NCBI RefSeq assembly: GCF_963855985.1
Contig: NC_087096.1
Coordinates: forward strand, 5,952,001 to 6,016,000
DNA length: 64,000 bases
Source of the DNA: Ostrinia nubilalis
Taxonomy: Eukaryota; Arthropoda; Insecta; Lepidoptera; Crambidae
Direction of reading: 5' to 3'
How positions within the stretch are numbered: position 1 is the first letter of the stretch; each line of letters starts with the position of its first letter. The notes under the pieces are model-generated. The model made no database searches. It saw only the letters and a list, made by a program, of their open reading frames with translations, and was not told where the DNA came from. The translations under genes and the position numbers were made by a program. Below, one piece after another: positions 37,601 to 52,600 of this stretch.

Positions 37601-40600
37601 AGTAATATGATTTCAGGCACAAGCACTAGCATCAAGAACACTATAGATAGTTTCTGATTTCGTATATTGTCTGCAGCATTTCTATCGACGTGGACCACAC
37701 AAAGTCCTACATCTGACCTAAGTACGAAACTAAACGAGCCCAGAACTCGGTAGTTGGATTACAGCCTTCTGTAGTAACGAGTTAGTTAGCGGTGGCAACT
37801 CATTTTATCGAGTTACCAACACGTCCGACGCGCTTCAAAGTCAACACATGAACTTGGTCATTTATTTCTTTGTATAAACTTGTGTTATTTCATTTTCTCA
37901 GAGTTTTTGTTGTTGTGCGAAATTGTATTAGCAAAAGAAATGTTGATCAGTTCTGACTTAAGTGTACAAAAAATAGTAAAGACCTGACCGAAATGGATAA
38001 AGACCTGTACAATATTGGACCTCGACTTATAGGTTTACATACACTTCGCGATATTCGCTGAGACTGTGCTCAAATAAGTACCACTAGTGAAACAAAACAA
38101 ACTTAAGTGCTGCATAAGCTGCACTCTACTATTTATTCTATGGCTGCACTTAGATTGAAACCTGTTCTAAGTATAACAAAAGTAACTACTAAACTATAGA
38201 ATACAATAAAGATCAGATTTTGTGCTTTAGTATTTCTAGTCAAAATACTTTTTACAAAGAAAAGGGCTTTAAACAATCATATTACATACCTGGAACTTCG
38301 AATCTACTGTCACCGCTTCTCGAATCCACACCTGACTCCAGGGACATTAGGTCTACTTCAGAGTCTTCTGTAAATAAGACAACAATTTAACGTTTGTTTT
38401 TATTTGTATAGAGAACAATAGCGTCTAGACAAACCTAAAGAGGATTTAGGACGCTATTTGGATCAAATATGTAATTGCTCAATAATGAATAATAAATAAA
38501 AAATAAAAAAAATTAAATATATGTACATTATGTGATATGGTGGTCATCACATTATAATATTAAGTAGGTATAACGTCTCAATAAGTAAACGCATTCATGG
38601 TATGAAAATTGTAGCTGACACAGAAATTAAATCAACTGTTAACTGTTCTACAACATACAATAAAATTCCAGCGAAAACTTTAAATACGAGTATAGTCACC
38701 CTGTCTCACTGCAGTTAACTATCTTTTTAATTTGAACACAGACTCTTACAAAAGAATTCCATGATTAAACTAGTGACGACTATTGAATTCCTGTTAAACG
38801 GATCGGAAACGCTAATTCTACAATTGGGTCACATGCAAATTCGTTCACAACGAACTAGAAATTGATGGGGTAAAGCGAATAGAGATCCTTTTTACTAAAC
38901 TGTTGCATTTTAGGTACAATAAAAACAAAGTGCTTTTTAGAACAGAAATACTTTTAAATATCTCTTTTATGCATTTTTTTCCAGAATGGTTTCCCGAATA
39001 AGCCCATTTGAATAAAATACCAACATATAGTTTTGTTATCAGAGGACAATACTAGTTTTTCACTATAAATTGAACCTATTAAAATCGATCGAAACACGCT
39101 TTTGGAGTCCATGCAAATAAAATAGCCATCCATTTGGCTACACAATCGAAGTAAAGTTTTTCCCACACACTTTCCAACACTAACACAACTAAAGCTGAAT
39201 ATTCAGATTCATGCATTTTAATGTTTGTTACGTCTTCATGCTGAACACATTTTTTTTCTTTTCTATTTTAAAACCGATTTAACGATGCAAGATAACTTTT
39301 TGTTCCCAAAAACAAGTAATAGTGATCATATAATTTAACGTGCTCTAGTAGGTATGGCTTTGTATTTTATGTTCAATAAAGATTTTCCAGTGTTTTCTTT
39401 TTCAATATTATGCAAAAGCACTTGAAAGTATAAAATATCGATTGTAAGATGAAGCTCATCCACTTTTCGGTTCCCGGGATACTTAAATATAACTAAAACA
39501 TATTTTCCCGAATCGAAGCCGTAGCTACTTGTTGTCCCATAGGCAAAAGATTTATTGATTTCATAAATCAAAAAGAAGGTTATCCCAAGAAACCTTTTAA
39601 AGTTTAATATTTTATGATTACGAAATTCCCAAGCTTCTTTCGTGCATTTATAAAGCTCAAGGGCTAATATCAGGAAGAATGAATTAATACCCCAACAATG
39701 ACAGCTCGCCAATATCGTAAGAGTCTGAGCCTCTTTGTCGGATTAAGAGCTTAGCTTTTGCCAATTAATCCACCTTTATTGTCACGAGGTTCAGACCACT
39801 AGTAGTACTAATAGATGCCGCGTGAGGCCATTCGACCCTGAAGTCAAGAAGAAGCGTACGAGTATAACGGTCTTCCACTGAAGTCAAAGCAAAGCATAAC
39901 GGACTTCGCCAACTTATTTCTTTAAATTCATATCGAGGAAATAACGTTACAAATAACAAGGGATAAAAACATTCTGAAATATGTTTTGGTACAGAATCCA
40001 ATGTGTGCTTTTCTTATATTCCACAGAATACTTCTGGATGACTTCATTTTTTTTACACTACTACATGGATGACCTAAATTTTTTTGCACACAAATGTTTG
40101 TGATGAGTGTGATTGGGTAAATGACTGAGTCATCAAACACTCTTTTAAATTTATTTAAATTGGAAAAGGTGAGTAAACGCGACAGGGTTTCTGCTTCATA
40201 GTTCATAAGTAACAGGGGAGTTTGATTATTTCAAAATGGACAGCGGTATCTATTCAATGGTATTATCTACGCCAGCTTACCTGAAGAGGTGTCGTCGGCA
40301 ATATCCATAGTTATAGGCATGATATAATCTTTGGACACTTCAAAGGCTTTGTACAACGGGTCCTGGATTTTGGGATAGTATTTAACGAGGTTGAAGAACG
40401 TTTGACTAGGTATCACCAGGAGATCTAGACTCCGGCTGGCGTATATCGCTACTGCTGAGCAAGATACTGGTTGCTAAAAGTGAAATTAACAGAAATGTAT
40501 TAAATTGTACATTAGGACAGTCGTCAAAATATACACCTGATCTAAAATAACGTGAACGTCAGAATGGCGGGTGTATGGTCACAGAATTGAATAATATAAA

Positions 40601-43600
40601 AATGAATTTTTAATACCTGAGATGTACCTTGGTGTACCTTTAGTTATTAATTTTGTACCTCCCTAAAACGGGAACAATTACAATTACAAAATGAGCCGCC
40701 AACCTGATATCAGGTTGGCGGGTGTATGCTGAAATTGGACGAAACAGGTAAGTTATGGTTTTCTTATATTTATCATTATTTAGTACCTCAGATGTACCTC
40801 ACAAATATATTATTATAAACCAAATGCGACGAATAATTACCGAGAAAATTGATACGAAAAATTTGATGTCCACCATTTTTTTGATGGCCACCATTTCTTA
40901 TAACAAGTTAGAAAGTTGATACTGACACAGATAATACATACCGTAGTATTTTTTAAGTCTGTTTTTTATGGCACGCACACTTTTGAAAAGAAGAAAACAA
41001 TAATAATAGAAGAAGAAGACTATGTCCCGATTATTAGTTCCGATTGTTGCCACGTTGGACAACCTTATTTATGACATTTACAGGAGGGCGCCTCTCTATC
41101 AATACTAACTTTTTGATTTTAGCAAATTAATGGCGTTGGCAAATGCAAAAGTGTGCGTGCCATAAAAACAGACTTTAAAAATACTACGGTATGTATTAAC
41201 TGTGTCGGTATCAACTTTCTAACTTCTTATAAAAAATGGTGGCCATCAAAAAAAAGGTGGACATCAAATTTTTCGTATCGATTTTCTCCTTAATTATTCG
41301 TCGCATTTGGTTCATATTTATTATTTGTGAGGTACATCTCAGGTACTAAATAATGATCAATATTAGAAAACCATAACTTACCTGTTTCGTCCAATTTCAG
41401 CATACACCCGCCAACCTGATATCAGGTTGGCGGCTCATTTTGCAATCGTAATTGCTCCCATCTTAGAGAAGTACAAAATAAATAACTAAAGGTACATCAA
41501 GGTACACCTCAGGTATTAATTAATCGTATTTATTTTGTTAATTTCTATGATCATACACCCGCCATTCTGACGTTCACAAAATAACAGATTTCCTTTATTA
41601 ATTCTGAACCTTGTTCTAAAGGTATACAGTTCAAAATCTAATGTGGAAAGTCATAGTGTGGTGGTCAACTTTATCTGTGAAAGATTAATTGGATGTTTTG
41701 GACGCACTAAGTATAATTTCTGCTCGGGTATATACTCTGTAGCAAACCTCGCATAGTTGAGCAAAGTTATAATATTTTAAGTAATTTAAGACCCTTAGAG
41801 AATTCTTACAAATCAGTTCGTTGCGTAGGTACTTTATTTTGCTTAAACAAATGACCTTTCGTTATGGCATCGTTTTTATTTTGACCACATCCATCGGTGC
41901 AGGGATTAATGATATTTTATTTTAAAACGAGATTCATGAGAAACATAAAACAATGTGACAATTTATTCATACGTTGCAATAACACTCACGCCGGTGAAAT
42001 TGCCGAACATTCCGCCCGGGCCCATGCACGTTATCATTTCATTGTACGAGGTCAGCACATCCACCTAAAATTAAATATTTATCAAATACATTAACCTATT
42101 AAACTTTAAAATATTATACAGATTCATAACTGAAAAACGGGTAGTATTTAAACGAGTGACTGGAAATTTATGTTGTAAGTGTCAAAAATAATTAATGTGG
42201 GCTAAAGAATTACTAAGTGAGCGACTGAGTGCGAGTGACGAAAAATCAAAAGAATAGCAACTTACAAAAAAAAATTGAGTTCATTAAAATACAAAATGAG
42301 AAGCTTCATAATATTTGAGAGACCTAATATTTGATTGAGTGTCAACGTTAGGTCCTGCATTTTTTTCAGTATTTGGCAAATGCTTTTTTTATACTGAGCG
42401 GTATTTTGAACTTTAATGAAGTGTTTCGAATGCAAAAACTACTTTGAAAAATACTATTATGAGCAGCGTATTATGAGCTCACATTTAAATAAAATATGAT
42501 CTTATGAAATAAATATTTGACGGAACACTATTCTAGTAGCGAAAAAAATAAATCATTAAAATTTAAGGGTAGGTAATCAAATGAAACAATGTATTACGAA
42601 AAATGAAATAAATTTGTATTTTCTTAAATCGAATCAATAATCGAATAAAATAAGTCGCTTCTGTCGACCCAAAAAAAAGTAATCTTATTAATAAGGTTCA
42701 TTGGTACCTATGAGGATTGAGGAGCTCTACCTACTCATCGTCACTGTATGATAAGTGCTGGCTTGGACTTAGCGGGCCGGCCTCGTTTTCTTTTTTGTCC
42801 AATAGGTATCAGTTTTGCTTCCAGTGGCGGTGTTGTTAGTTTGAGCCGAATTGCTAGACCCAAAACGTGTTTGCATACATATTTTGTTAAAAATTCGGGA
42901 CAGTCGCCCCGCCCCCATTCGAATTCGCGCGCTGTAACAATCTGTAGTTTTCATTAATAAAGCGTATCAAAATAAAAAACATAAGACCTCAAATATAATA
43001 TCAGTAACCAATAATCATTAATAAAGCAGCTCACAAAACTTTGCTTAGAATTAACTTTTTTGTAGTTCGTTCAGTAAAACCTCAATTAGAAAAATCTAAT
43101 GTATCTTCATATTAAAGTTGCCCTCTCTGTATTTCTAGTCGCTCACTTAGTAATTTAGTCGCCCGGATAGTATTTTTATGTCTGAAATGTAATAATCAAA
43201 ACCCACATTTTGTAAGCTCGTTCTCACATTCGTCGTTAGTTTGGTAAATTTTTCGCTTACTCAAATTCATACCGCTCAAGGTATTAAAACAGTATGCCAT
43301 CATCAGTCGCAAAGTTTTTTTTTAGTCGCTCGTTTTATAATTCCCCCTGAAAAACTGCTACGAAAGTTCGTAGTCTCGTAGCGTTCATAACAAATAGCAG
43401 GGTGAAAACTACAAGTCCACCGAAAACATCATATTTATAACATCAAAGTAAACAAGCACAAAAGGAGCTCTTAATTTAATAACCAGAAACGAAAATGTTC
43501 TACTCATGAATGACAACAATAAAATATTATTTAACAGCTACGAATCGTAGTCTCGTAGCGTTCGTAGCAAATAGGATTTCGTATTGCAGTGTAAGAACTA

Positions 43601-46600
43601 AGAACCGCATACTCCTAACTAACCAACGGGTTTTATTAGCTAAAAATAATTATACGAAATATTGTAGATTCGTAATATCATGTGCATATGCAATTGAAAG
43701 TTACCTCAATTTTTTTACTTGCTTAAATATAGGAGAAAAATAAAAAACATACTATACCTTGCCTCGGTAAATAATATAAATATAGGGCTGCACGTCTCTG
43801 CACTGTATCACCGTCTCGCCCTTCAGGAAGTACATCTCGTGGAGGTGCTGTGTGATGACCCTGATGAAGGACCTCTCGACCTTCCCGAAGAGGGGCACTT
43901 CTCGAAGGGCTCTCTCGTACATGAATACTAAGGTGTCTTCCATTAGCGCTGTGTTGAGGCACCGGCATATTTCCTAAGAAACACCCAAATAAATAATAAA
44001 TAATAATAAATAAATATCCTTGGACATTTTACACTGCGCTTCTAGTCCCAAACTAAGCAAAGCTTGTACTATGGGTACTAGACAACGGATATAAACATAC
44101 TTAAATACTTTTTTTCTGTAAATACTACTTATACATAGAAAACACCCAGTCCAATACAAATAAATATGTTCATGCACACAAATGTTTGTACTGTGCGGGA
44201 ATCGAACCCGCTACCTCCGGAATAGTAGTCCGTTTCGAACCACTACACCAAACGGCCGAAATACAACTAAGTAACTACTTACAGAAGGTTTATTTTCGGA
44301 CTATGCATTGTCATATAAATCCATAAAAATACACCTCCGTGTCATTTACAGGCCAGGCCAATCACTAAATAAAATAATCGCCAAAGAGAGTTGTTTGTTT
44401 TGTCATTGTTTGTTGTTACAAAATTAATTTAAAATACTCATTCACTCGTCTAACAAAAGTAAACCCTTAAGTCTTTAATAAAGTCATCCCAAGGGCCTGA
44501 TAAACCTATTTTGTTCTTTACTATTCTAACCCTCCATTGTAAAGTTAGAACCGAACCCGACAACAAAAATTCCAAACAATGGCTACCTTATTAAAAGTTG
44601 GGCGATACCAGCAGGTGGAAAGTATTCAAAAGGGAATGCCGGCAACTTTCTGACCGCAGATTCCATAATGGCTTAAATATGAAATGGGAACAAAGACAAC
44701 CTAGCTTTGTAGATACCGGTCAGTTTTCAGTTTTTTAGTAGTGACACTTTTTTCCATTATTACTTAAGATGTCAGCTGTCTACTTCTACGAGGTTGTTAG
44801 TGTTTTACAAATAACCCTGTATAAATAGGGTGATGAGGTATGTGGTTATTGCATGACACACTACTGCTTCTCTATCTAAAAAGTTTCTCATTACTAGTCC
44901 ATGACATGTCAGGTGAAGTCGTGTGACGTCACCAGATATCTTAACCTCTAGCTAGACAATAAAATTTATTACGGATGCGATTTCTATAACTTTAAATGGT
45001 CTTTTAGTGAAAACAAACTTGAGGGTTGCTCCCGTTGGTCCGCTTCCAGACATACTCAAAATACTTCACCGTTTTCGCAGTGAGCATCAGATCGACGTTC
45101 TCTTGATATAGAAAGTTGGCCAGGTCCCTTGTTTTTTCCTGAAACGTATGGAAGTTCTCATTAAAACTAATCTAATTACAAAGCTGGTAATATTTTTAAT
45201 GGTTAAAGTTTCTCCATTAACCGCACAGGTGTTACGGACGTTAGTTATTATTTAGCATACTTTTATAAATTAGCGGAAAACTGGCTTGTGCTGTGCTGTT
45301 TTTGGTTTTAAATAAAAAGTATAAAAAGTGTCATCATAAATGACATTTTCCGAGCACCTTTGCTTATAACACGACTATGGTGATCGCACACCTGTGCGCA
45401 TTAATCGAACCGATTTAATCCTTTAATAAATTAATTACCTAATTAATGCGATGCGCATTCTCTAAGTTTGCATCACTAATATGATGAACACCTAGTTGCG
45501 TTAACTTTAATTAGAAAATTTTATTTGAAGCTAGTCAGCTATTCATTTCGGATTTTTCCGACTTTAGTTAGTATATCGATGAGTTTCTTTCAAATAAGCC
45601 TACATTTTCCTAAAAACTGCACTGGTATACTGACAAGCTAAAATAGAACTACAGAACAAACTCACATTATGTTCGAGCAAAGCATGCGTTTCCGTAGACC
45701 TTGACGCAGCGACGTAGCCAAACATAAAAGCGAAGTAGAGGAAGCCGGTGATCTTTAGAGCCATGTTCAACCACACGTCTACAATGTTCGACACGCCCGC
45801 TGGAGTGCAGCCGCACCCTAAAGCGAGAAGATTTTGAAATAGTTATCATTCTAAGGCCCAGAACAGACGGTGAAACGCAACTGCAACGAAACTGCAACTG
45901 CTAGTTACTTTTGAGTTGCATCTAAGTTTCTGCCATAGCGTCCGATGAAAGACCACACATGACGCGATCAGTTTGAAACTATCAGATTCAGTTTCATTCA
46001 TCAGAATCATCCGAAAGTTGCAGTTTCGTTGCATTTGCGATTCACCGTCTGTTCTGGGCCTAACCCTCCATTTTAAAGTTGGAATATCATGATGGTCAAT
46101 GGGATCCCCATTGTGAAAAAGTTGTCAGATCTCACGTAGAGCAAAGCTTCTAACTCTGCTCTGTACCTACGCCCCAACTCTACAAGCCTTCTATAAATGT
46201 TCTAGTTGCATGTCAAACCAAACAGCTTGAAGTTTGTCTTATGTTACCAAAATATAAAAAAGTTATAATTATAAATGACTAAAGATACACAATATACAGT
46301 TTAGCTTAATATGCCGCCCGTCTATCCAACCTATAAGCCACATTTATAGGAATTCCGTATTTGTCGATAAATCCTATTATCCTGTACTATTAAAGCCTTT
46401 ACTATAATAATAAAATTAACTAATGTAGCTGTTCAATAAGCTAATGTTATTATTACTTCCACTAATAGAGTATTGGATAACAAAACACAATATTTACCCA
46501 CAAATATTTCGAAAACCCAGTAAAATGTGTTCGCGTATTCAGAAGCCGCATCTGTAATCGTATATGAGTGGTAAATGTGTTTCTATGGCAACAAAGCGTA

Positions 46601-49600
46601 TAAAGATTATATTTTGGTAAAATGCTGTATAGAGCTATAGTCCTGAGCCCTTAATAAAAAAGGCAAGGAATTACGTAATGCCGTAATACCATTATTAATA
46701 TTACAGTGGATGGGAATACATTTTTTTTAGATAGGCTAAAGAAAAAATAAGATGCTTATAATAAATATGCCTGTCAACCATGAAATATGAAGCAATTTTA
46801 TAATAATCGACATGAATTGTTCTTGGGACATTTTCTGAGCACAGTTCGATTTTATGCCAACAAAACTTGGATAATATGTTTACTATTTCGCTCCAAAGGT
46901 TCTGGGTTTGATTCCCGGTAATCACTACACATTTGCACTAAAGCATTCTCGCCCAGTTTTACCTTTGGGTTGAATTATCAGTTTTTGTATGAAATTGTTT
47001 CCAGTAGATCTTTGATTTTGTTACATTATTAAGCTGATGTCCACGAAATTTGACACTAGTGTAATAGAAACCGGTTTTAAATAACGAAAAAATTCAATGA
47101 AATAAAATTATGGTACTTCTGGATACTTACACTTAATATCCACTTTATTAGTAGTCACAGTCAGGGCTCTGGTACAGTTGACCAAAATATAGTATGTGTC
47201 GGGGGGCAGATACGGCGTGCAGGTGTTGATGAAAATGACAGTCGAGGCGAAGTTCACGATAGTGACTGTCACAGGCAAGTATTTGAGAAGCACGATGATC
47301 GGGTTCACTTGCATTATGTCACTCTCCCAATATGAAAAGGATTGCATTACTCTACTGACCTGCAATAATATTCTATAGTAAATTAAGATTTAATTTGTTT
47401 TTAAAACCGTCCAAAGAGAGTCGAAAGCTCTTAAAAAACTTAAACTCCATTAGAGAATCTAAATAAAAATTAGGTAATCGCACTTACTAAAAGCATCCGA
47501 TTCATCCGATAAAAATCCATGTCTGTATTGTCGTTGACAATTCGTAACTGAAAAACACGAGTGTGATTAAGTTAAAAATAATTTCACCATATGAATAAAT
47601 AAACTCTTTTGACAATAATATCTTTTGAAAAGTAGGCTTAATACCAAATCGTTACTCCTTACCACTTGTTCAATCGGAAATACAGAGATAGCATCGATGA
47701 AAAATGATGTTTTCAAATATCTTGACACAGACAACAAGGGATGGGTGACCAGCAGCGACCTCTCGTTATAGTACGCTACGTATGCCATGACCACTATGTC
47801 CACGTACAGTAGAATGTCTGTCCAGGGATACGCGCCCATATGTCTGTGTTGCTTAGTCTGAAAATAAATTAATAAGTCTGAAGAAAAAATAATTTAATGA
47901 ATGCAGTCCTCCTCTCAGGACATCATTCCATTCTGACAACGTTAATACAGAGACAAGCGACTGAGACAAGAGATCGAAACAGGATCGCAAGTCTTGTTCG
48001 CATTAAGTTTCAACCACCAACGCGTGCAGTGTACCTAACATGAGTTTACGTTAGGTGTGCTCGCTAGCGAAAACGTCAAAAATCTCTATGGAGATTTTGT
48101 TTCTTGAAAGTAGCCGCTAGGGGCGCTGCACAATATGTCATACAATTAATGTCATTTTTTTACGCAGTCGCTAGCGAGCACACGTAACGTAAACTCATGG
48201 TAAGCACACTGATCGCCATCGCGCGATCAAAGGCCGATGACAGGTCGCGCGACCTATGACAGTTCACGCGACCTGTCATGGGCCTTTGATCGCGCCGTGA
48301 TCGCGCCGGGGATGGCGATCTGCACGCGTTGGTGTGGTTGATGCATTAGTCGAGTAATTTAGTAGGGCCTTTGGACAATAAAGCATCAGTTCGCGAGCGA
48401 GGTTGGTCGACCTGTCAGGTTACGATTTCGGTCTCCCGTCTCGGTCTCTTGTCTCGGTCACTTGACCCAATAGCGGCGACAACTGCCATCTTACGATAAT
48501 TTTTTGAAAATACATACGGGTGTGTTTTTTCGATCGCCTGTGCGGCTGAACACGTCTTAATGCGTTTTCTTGATTTTCGATACAACCGTACGGGCTCACA
48601 CGTAAAGCGCCTGTTGCCTATTGTATCGCCTATGCGGATTCACCAGTAAAGCTCAACCTGCTATTATTTACTTGTTATATTTGTCTTCCGTCTGATAATA
48701 AATGTTAATAAGCTGAAGGAGTGGAAACCGCGTCTTGGCAAGTACAGCGTTGGCTCCCAGACAAATTAGCGACAATATTATTATACTCAAGATGGCTGGT
48801 GGAGAGCGTTTAGAAGTGGTTAGATTAGTAAGAGCGGTTTCGTAACTGTGCATTGTGATGTCACATTGTAATAAATGTTTCTGTAATATTATATAATGTA
48901 TAACAAATTGTATAATATTTATTTAAGGAAAACCTATCCAATATAGCCAAATAACACTCACATTACCATGGTTCCTAAAACTGCTCTTTTGTAATACGTA
49001 TAATACATGGTAGTGAATAGTAATATTACCAATGAAAGACCCGGTTACCAAGGAGAAGAGGAAAATGATTTTATTAAGACTCTTTAATCCGATAAGTAAC
49101 TTTGTATCAACAATACAATGTGAGCACTATTCACTTCGATACTCTCATTCGAAGAGTTTTTATATTCATAAAAATGTAACCAATACTTTTAGAAAAGCAG
49201 TATAGGTAATAGCATATGTCCTAGAATGCTTTTTTAGATTCGAGAAACAATATTACCATCATAGCGAATTGCCAATAATGAGACTATTATGTTTACATAA
49301 AACGGAATTTAAAACATAGCAATATCGGTAATGTGACATTTACAACACATACCTAATTTTTTATTTAGCTCTTAAGACTAGCTATTTTCAGCAAATGCTG
49401 TGAAAGCTCACTGTACAAATGAGACTAGAAAGGGACACACGATCTAACGGAATAACTAAACAGCATCATGATGCTGTACATGTACAGCGCTTTGTTCTGA
49501 TTCCGAAGACACGTTAATGGAATTACTTTGAACATATAAATACATACATATTTTATTTAAATACTTTTATCTCGCAATCTTTGTATACGTTAATTATATT

Positions 49601-52600
49601 GCAGTTGTTTATCTTTTGATTAAAAATTTGGCATCTTAACTTAAAGGATAGATGTTATTTCCCATAATATGCACATTTTCTCTCTTTCATTTTACATTTT
49701 CTACATCTAAAGGTAGGTATTTAAACAATTAAAGCTTCATAGTCGCGATTACTTACCATCCGTGACAGTTAATTGTAATAAGCATGAAGTTTGAAACAAC
49801 ACATAGTACTAATTCAAAAAACAGTTTTGAACTGGAGTTGAACTCTTATGAATTTAAATTAAGTTCGTTTCTTTTGTTCTTCAAAACATTGTAGCCAACG
49901 ATTTGAAGCAGTTAAGTTATAGTGCTTTTTTTTTACTAACATTAAAGTAGCAGAGACCTTTTAACAAGGAACAAAGGAATGAAAAGATGCGTCTGAAATC
50001 TAGACTGCAGTATCAAAGAACGGAATCTTAAACCTGATCCTTTTTTATACATAACCATTTCCAAGTTGTCATCATTATTGAACCATAACAAAAGGCAGTA
50101 AGATTCAAAATGATGGGAAGTATATTCCCATTAAATTATACTTACAGCAATATTGTAAGGGATCATCATAATGTAATACAAAGCCAACACGAATCGCACG
50201 CCGCACCAGAACTTCAAAAATATGCCATGAGGAGTAATGCAGCCTGGCAAGAACAGGTAACGAATATATCTGGAAAAAAAACCATATTTAATAATAATTT
50301 TAACGAATGTAACTTTAACCCTTACATAAAACGAAATATAAACTGCTAGCTTTTATCCCACAGTTTCAACCGCATGGAATTCGATCTTTCGAGCGTCCTG
50401 CATCTAAAATTTAAATCATTACCAGTACTTTCGGAGACTATTCCCTCCAAACAAACAATTAAATCTTTCCTCTTTATAATATTGGTATAGACAAGTATAT
50501 TTATAAATGTTGTATCATGAATTTCCACATTGTTCATCTAACTTAATTATTTCGTTTTGAATTGATATTGAAATGGTAATGAACTGAATAAAGAAATATC
50601 TTTAGAAAAATTACATTCATTATTTAGCATTGTATGAATACAATACATCACGATTAAACAAATTAGGGCTCCAAATGAATACGTAATGCCAAGATCCAAC
50701 TTTTTCTTTTGTTTTTAATATTATACCTACATAATTCCCGGCATACAGGGTGGACAGATTTGCAAAAAGTTCAACAGTGGATATAGAACATGTTTCATGT
50801 TCTTTTTTTTCAATTCTGTTTGATTTATGTAGTAGACTATCATGACGTACTAGGAAGGTACCCCATAATATACACCATAATCAGTCTAAAATAAACATTA
50901 TTTAACTTGTTAATCTAAATATCTAATGTAGGTATCCAGGCTCTGCAAAAACAAATCTCTGAAATCTCGTCTCGAAAAAAAAGAGTAATGACATACTTAG
51001 GTAAATTAGCTTTCTTGACATAAACTTAAACGGTTTATATTTATTTTTTGTGTAACCAGTGACAAAGTTAAGTAGGCGTTAAACATTTTTGGATAATAAG
51101 TTTCAACAGTTTCCTGAAACAACTGACACTCACCTCATAACGCCCAACTTGTCGAAAGTCTTCACATACTCAACTCTGTTGCGGCCTGTGAGCACCACGA
51201 AACTCTCCTTTATTTCTTGCTGCAATAAAACAGTTTTTCGATTAGCAAATAATATATCAAGAGTTTATAATACCTGTTGGTATTATGTTCATATTTTCCA
51301 AAAATAAACTCGGATATTGGATTAATTTAATTACAACTAAAAATATTGTTAAAACCAACATAGTAATGTTCAGTGATGAGTTAGGCAAAAATATGGGCCA
51401 ATTGATTAATAGTTACTTGGGACAAAGTGTAATCAACCATTGTTTACCGGGTGCTTCCTATTTAGAAATTATGAGAAAAATAACTAATTATTCGTTCGCA
51501 ATAAATACCACATTAGTAATTTTAATGGGAAATAGGGGCAATGTAGGCAAAAAAGACCTACCAAACATTTTTGATAGCTTATGTTTACTTAATGTAGATA
51601 AAATAATTTTGTTCACATTCCCCTACAGTAGAAGCTTGCCACAGGAGGAAAATAATTTAAGATATAAATTGAATTTGACATTGAATACACTGACATATAA
51701 TCAATGCAAATTCCATGTAATTGACATTAACAATTATTTAAAAAATAAAGGTTTACTGACAATAGATAAATATAATTATCTAAATAAATATTGCAAAAGA
51801 CAAATAGCGAACTCGCTAGCATATTTTATTAAATATATAGCCATTAATTTGGCTAGCCAAACTGCTTTTATTGAGCAGAACATGGATGTTCGACCCTTGG
51901 AATCTGTTCCAAATCATAATTTAAATTACATCACAAGACAATAGAGGACAACTCTGGCATACAAAATTCGGGTGCAAAGAAATTTAACGGTTTTAATTTA
52001 GTGCATCAAAATGTACAAGGCTTCTCCGGGAAAGACTTGGAAATTGAGTTATTTATCCAAGAATTGAATATTCATGTCTTATGTTTAACGGAACATTGGC
52101 TCAGGCAATATGAATTAATGCTGAGCATTAATAGTTATAAGCTCATTAGTTCATTCACTAGAGAGTTAGCTATTCGTGGAGGGTCACTAATATTAATCAA
52201 TGATAAATTAAAATGTAAAGAGCGTAAAGATATTGTATCTCTCTCTGTCGAGCGAACTATTGAGCTGTCATGTGCAGAACTGGACGACTATGTTATTGTA
52301 TGTGTATATAGACCCCCATCTAGTAACTATGAGTTATTTGAAACCACAATGGAAGAGGTACTTAGAAGAGTTTGTAATAGTTCAATGAAAGTAGTTGTAT
52401 GTGGAGACTTTAATATTAATATAATAGAAGATTCCTCTCTTTCAATACGGTTTTTAAATTTATTCAAATCTTTTAACTTGTTAAATCTTTTCTCTGAACC
52501 AACTAGGGTGACTCCAACATCAGCTACTTGCTTAGACAATATATTTTGTAACTGCTTAGTGCTAGAGAAATCAATGATAGATTTTGTTAATTCTGATCAT

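Noticed and set aside
48668..48853. Minus ORF between B2 and B3 that might be an S1-S2 loop exon
   Set aside because: B2 (phase 0 end) and B3 (phase 0 start) join directly and match the S1-S2 spacing of module C; this ORF has no good splice pair or similarity.
48968..49035. Minus-strand exon-like frame ending CATG|GTAATG
   Set aside because: No AG acceptor in reach, and it does not keep phase 0 at both ends.
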